In this document: positions 4,561 to 5,209 of the stretch, piece after piece
Layout of the letters: the number at the start of each line of letters is the position of its first letter
Position numbering within the stretch: the stretch's first letter is position 1
Assembly (NCBI GenBank): GCA_017418765.1
Contig: JAFOMV010000096.1
Location: 1 to 5,209, forward strand
Direction: 5' to 3'
Source: Ruminococcus sp.
GTDB taxonomy: Bacteria; Bacillota_A; Clostridia; Oscillospirales; Ruminococcaceae
Length of the DNA: 5,209 bases
Notes under the pieces: model-generated
Seen by the model: the letters and a program-made list of their open reading frames with translations, nothing else
What the model was told of the DNA's origin: nothing
Database searches by the model: none
Translations under genes and position numbers: made by a program

Positions 4561-4719
4561 GCTGTGAAATATACAGCTCATATCGTATTCTAAAGACAGC
4601 CGGCAATATCTCAAAGATATGTAAGTCCTGCCGAGGAATAGCAATAAGTTTATCATGAACTGTTACTGTCCTTTTCTGCGCTGTCGGAAAGGGATTTTTT
4701 ATTGCTCCCGGATACGATA
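4561..4719 (+). promoter_or_regulatory. L10 leader: autoregulatory ribosomal-protein mRNA leader
   Basis: This is the 5' leader of rplJ. L10, or its complex with L7/L12, is known to bind such leaders and lower expression of its own operon. Visible structure: an end-proximal hairpin (4560-4565 with 4573-4578); a long-range closing helix of ten pairs (4581-4590 with 4710-4719); a hairpin CGGCA/TGCCG (4601-4605 with 4629-4633) topped by ATATC/GATAT (4606-4610 with 4616-4620), followed by the CTGCCGAGG block typical of Firmicute L10 leaders; and an intrinsic terminator (4669-4700). GCAATA (4641-4646) can pair with TATTGC (4700-4705), which would enclose or compete with the terminator region. The identification rests on position, the CTGCCGAGG motif and the terminator. 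Confidence 0.85.
4669..4700 (+). terminator. Conditional terminator within the L10 leader
   Basis: TCCTTTTC (4669-4676) pairs with GAAAGGGA (4687-4694), with one G-U pair, followed directly by six T (4695-4700). It lies between promoter and coding region, so it can only act as an attenuator. Ligand-bound leader would favour it, and an alternative fold using the bases just upstream would allow read-through into rplJ. Confidence 0.75.
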
Positions 4720-4745
4720 CACATTTTATTCGGAGGTGAAACTAT

Positions 4746-5209
4746 ATGCCAAGCAATGCTGTACTCGAAGCTAAAAAGGCTAAGGTAGACCAGCTCACAG
4801 AGCTCATCAAGAACTCCGTTTCAGGTGTACTCGTTGATTACAAGGGTATCACTGTTGAGGAGGATACTAAGCTCAGAAAGGAACTCCGTGAAGGCGGCGT
4901 TCACTACTTCGTAGAAAAGAACACTCTCCTTCTCCGTGCTTTCCAGAACTGCGGTATCGAAGGTCTTGAGGAATCTCTCAACGGAACAACTGCTATCGCT
5001 CTTTCAAATGACGATCAGACTGCTCCTGCAAGAATCCTCGGTAAGTTCGCTGAACAGGCTGGTGACGAAAAGTTCAACCTTAAGGCTGGCTACGTTGAGG
5101 GCACCGTTTACGATCAGGCAGGTGTTGTAGCACTTTCCAAGATCCCTTCAAAGGATACTCTCCTCGCTCAGCTCGTTGGCTCTCTTCAGGGTCCCCTGCA
5201 GAAGCTCGC
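4746..5209 (+). CDS. rplJ: Ribosomal protein L10, N-terminal 154 residues; 3' end outside window
   Basis: L10 forms the base of the ribosomal stalk. It sits on 23S rRNA beside L11 and carries L7/L12 dimers on its C-terminal helix. GGAGGTG (4732-4738) lies seven bases before the ATG. The N-terminal globular domain is complete: MPSNAVLEAKKAKVDQLTEL, then GVLVDYKGITVEEDTKLRKE (27-46), HYFVEKNTLLLRAF (53-66), LNGTTAIALSNDDQTAPARI (78-97), LKAGYVEGTVYD (112-123), and SKIPSKDTLLAQLVGSLQGP (131-150), the last being the usual IPsrd.L.aqlvg segment. The frame runs off the window within codon 155; a full protein is usually 165-180 aa, so the stalk-binding end is mostly missing here. Codon use is highly biased. 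rplK and rplA, which often precede rplJ, are not adjacent. Confidence 0.97.
   Translation, partial: MPSNAVLEAKKAKVDQLTELIKNSVSGVLVDYKGITVEEDTKLRKELREGGVHYFVEKNTLLLRAFQNCGIEGLEESLNGTTAIALSNDDQTAPARILGKFAEQAGDEKFNLKAGYVEGTVYDQAGVVALSKIPSKDTLLAQLVGSLQGPLQKL

Noticed and set aside
4936..5130. Plus-strand frame in a different phase inside rplJ
   Set aside because: It is an out-of-phase shadow of the strongly supported ribosomal protein L10 gene.
1..5209. CRISPR array, tRNA/rRNA gene, transposase or integrase
   Set aside because: I saw no regularly spaced direct repeats, no cloverleaf or rRNA-like sequence, and no recombinase motifs in any frame.

Overview
The window looks like a chromosomal stretch of an anaerobic, low-to-mid G+C clostridial Firmicute. 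The codon style and the phosphate acetyltransferase and L10 sequences suggest a Ruminococcus-like (Oscillospiraceae) bacterium. That assignment rests on recognition by eye, not on a database search. Every convincing gene is on the + strand. The highly expressed genes at both ends (pta, rplJ) have strongly biased codons. The genes between them, especially 825-2592, use far more ATA and AGG/AGA-type codons.

Layout. (1) 1-559: the C-terminal half of phosphate acetyltransferase (Pta). (2) 560-824: intergenic DNA holding a 127-nt folded element (590-716). A perfect 15-bp closing stem brackets an internal hairpin and ends in a T-run. It could be the pta terminator or a small structured RNA. A sigma-A promoter (770-799) follows. 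(3) 825-2592: a tightly overlapping set of five reading frames: a 17-codon micro-ORF, an acidic 82-aa protein, a short leucine-rich-repeat (LRR_5/BspA-type) protein, a 289-aa protein with a beta-helix-like look, and a second short LRR_5 protein. They have no signal peptides or membrane segments and resemble small accessory proteins found beside tail/fibre genes in Firmicute prophages. I see no integrase, capsid or lysis gene, so this is an isolated phage-like cassette between housekeeping genes. (4) 2593-3351: a near-perfect sigma-A promoter with palindromes, then a glutathione-peroxidase-family gene (2-Cys, probably thioredoxin-dependent), then a terminator. (5) 3371-4420: a promoter, a 52-aa single-pass membrane protein, and coaX (type III pantothenate kinase, CoA synthesis). 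(6) 4421-4745: a terminator-like hairpin, a very strong extended -10 promoter, and an L10-type ribosomal-protein leader with its own intrinsic terminator. (7) 4746-5209: the 5' part of rplJ (ribosomal protein L10).

How the genes fit together. Pta (acetyl-CoA to acetyl phosphate) and CoaX (first step of CoA synthesis) both concern CoA metabolism, but they are in separate transcription units. The peroxidase is an independent, probably regulated stress gene. rplJ appears to be autoregulated through its leader, where L10 or the L10-L12 complex would bind. The least explained parts are the phage-like cassette and the long-range folded element after pta.
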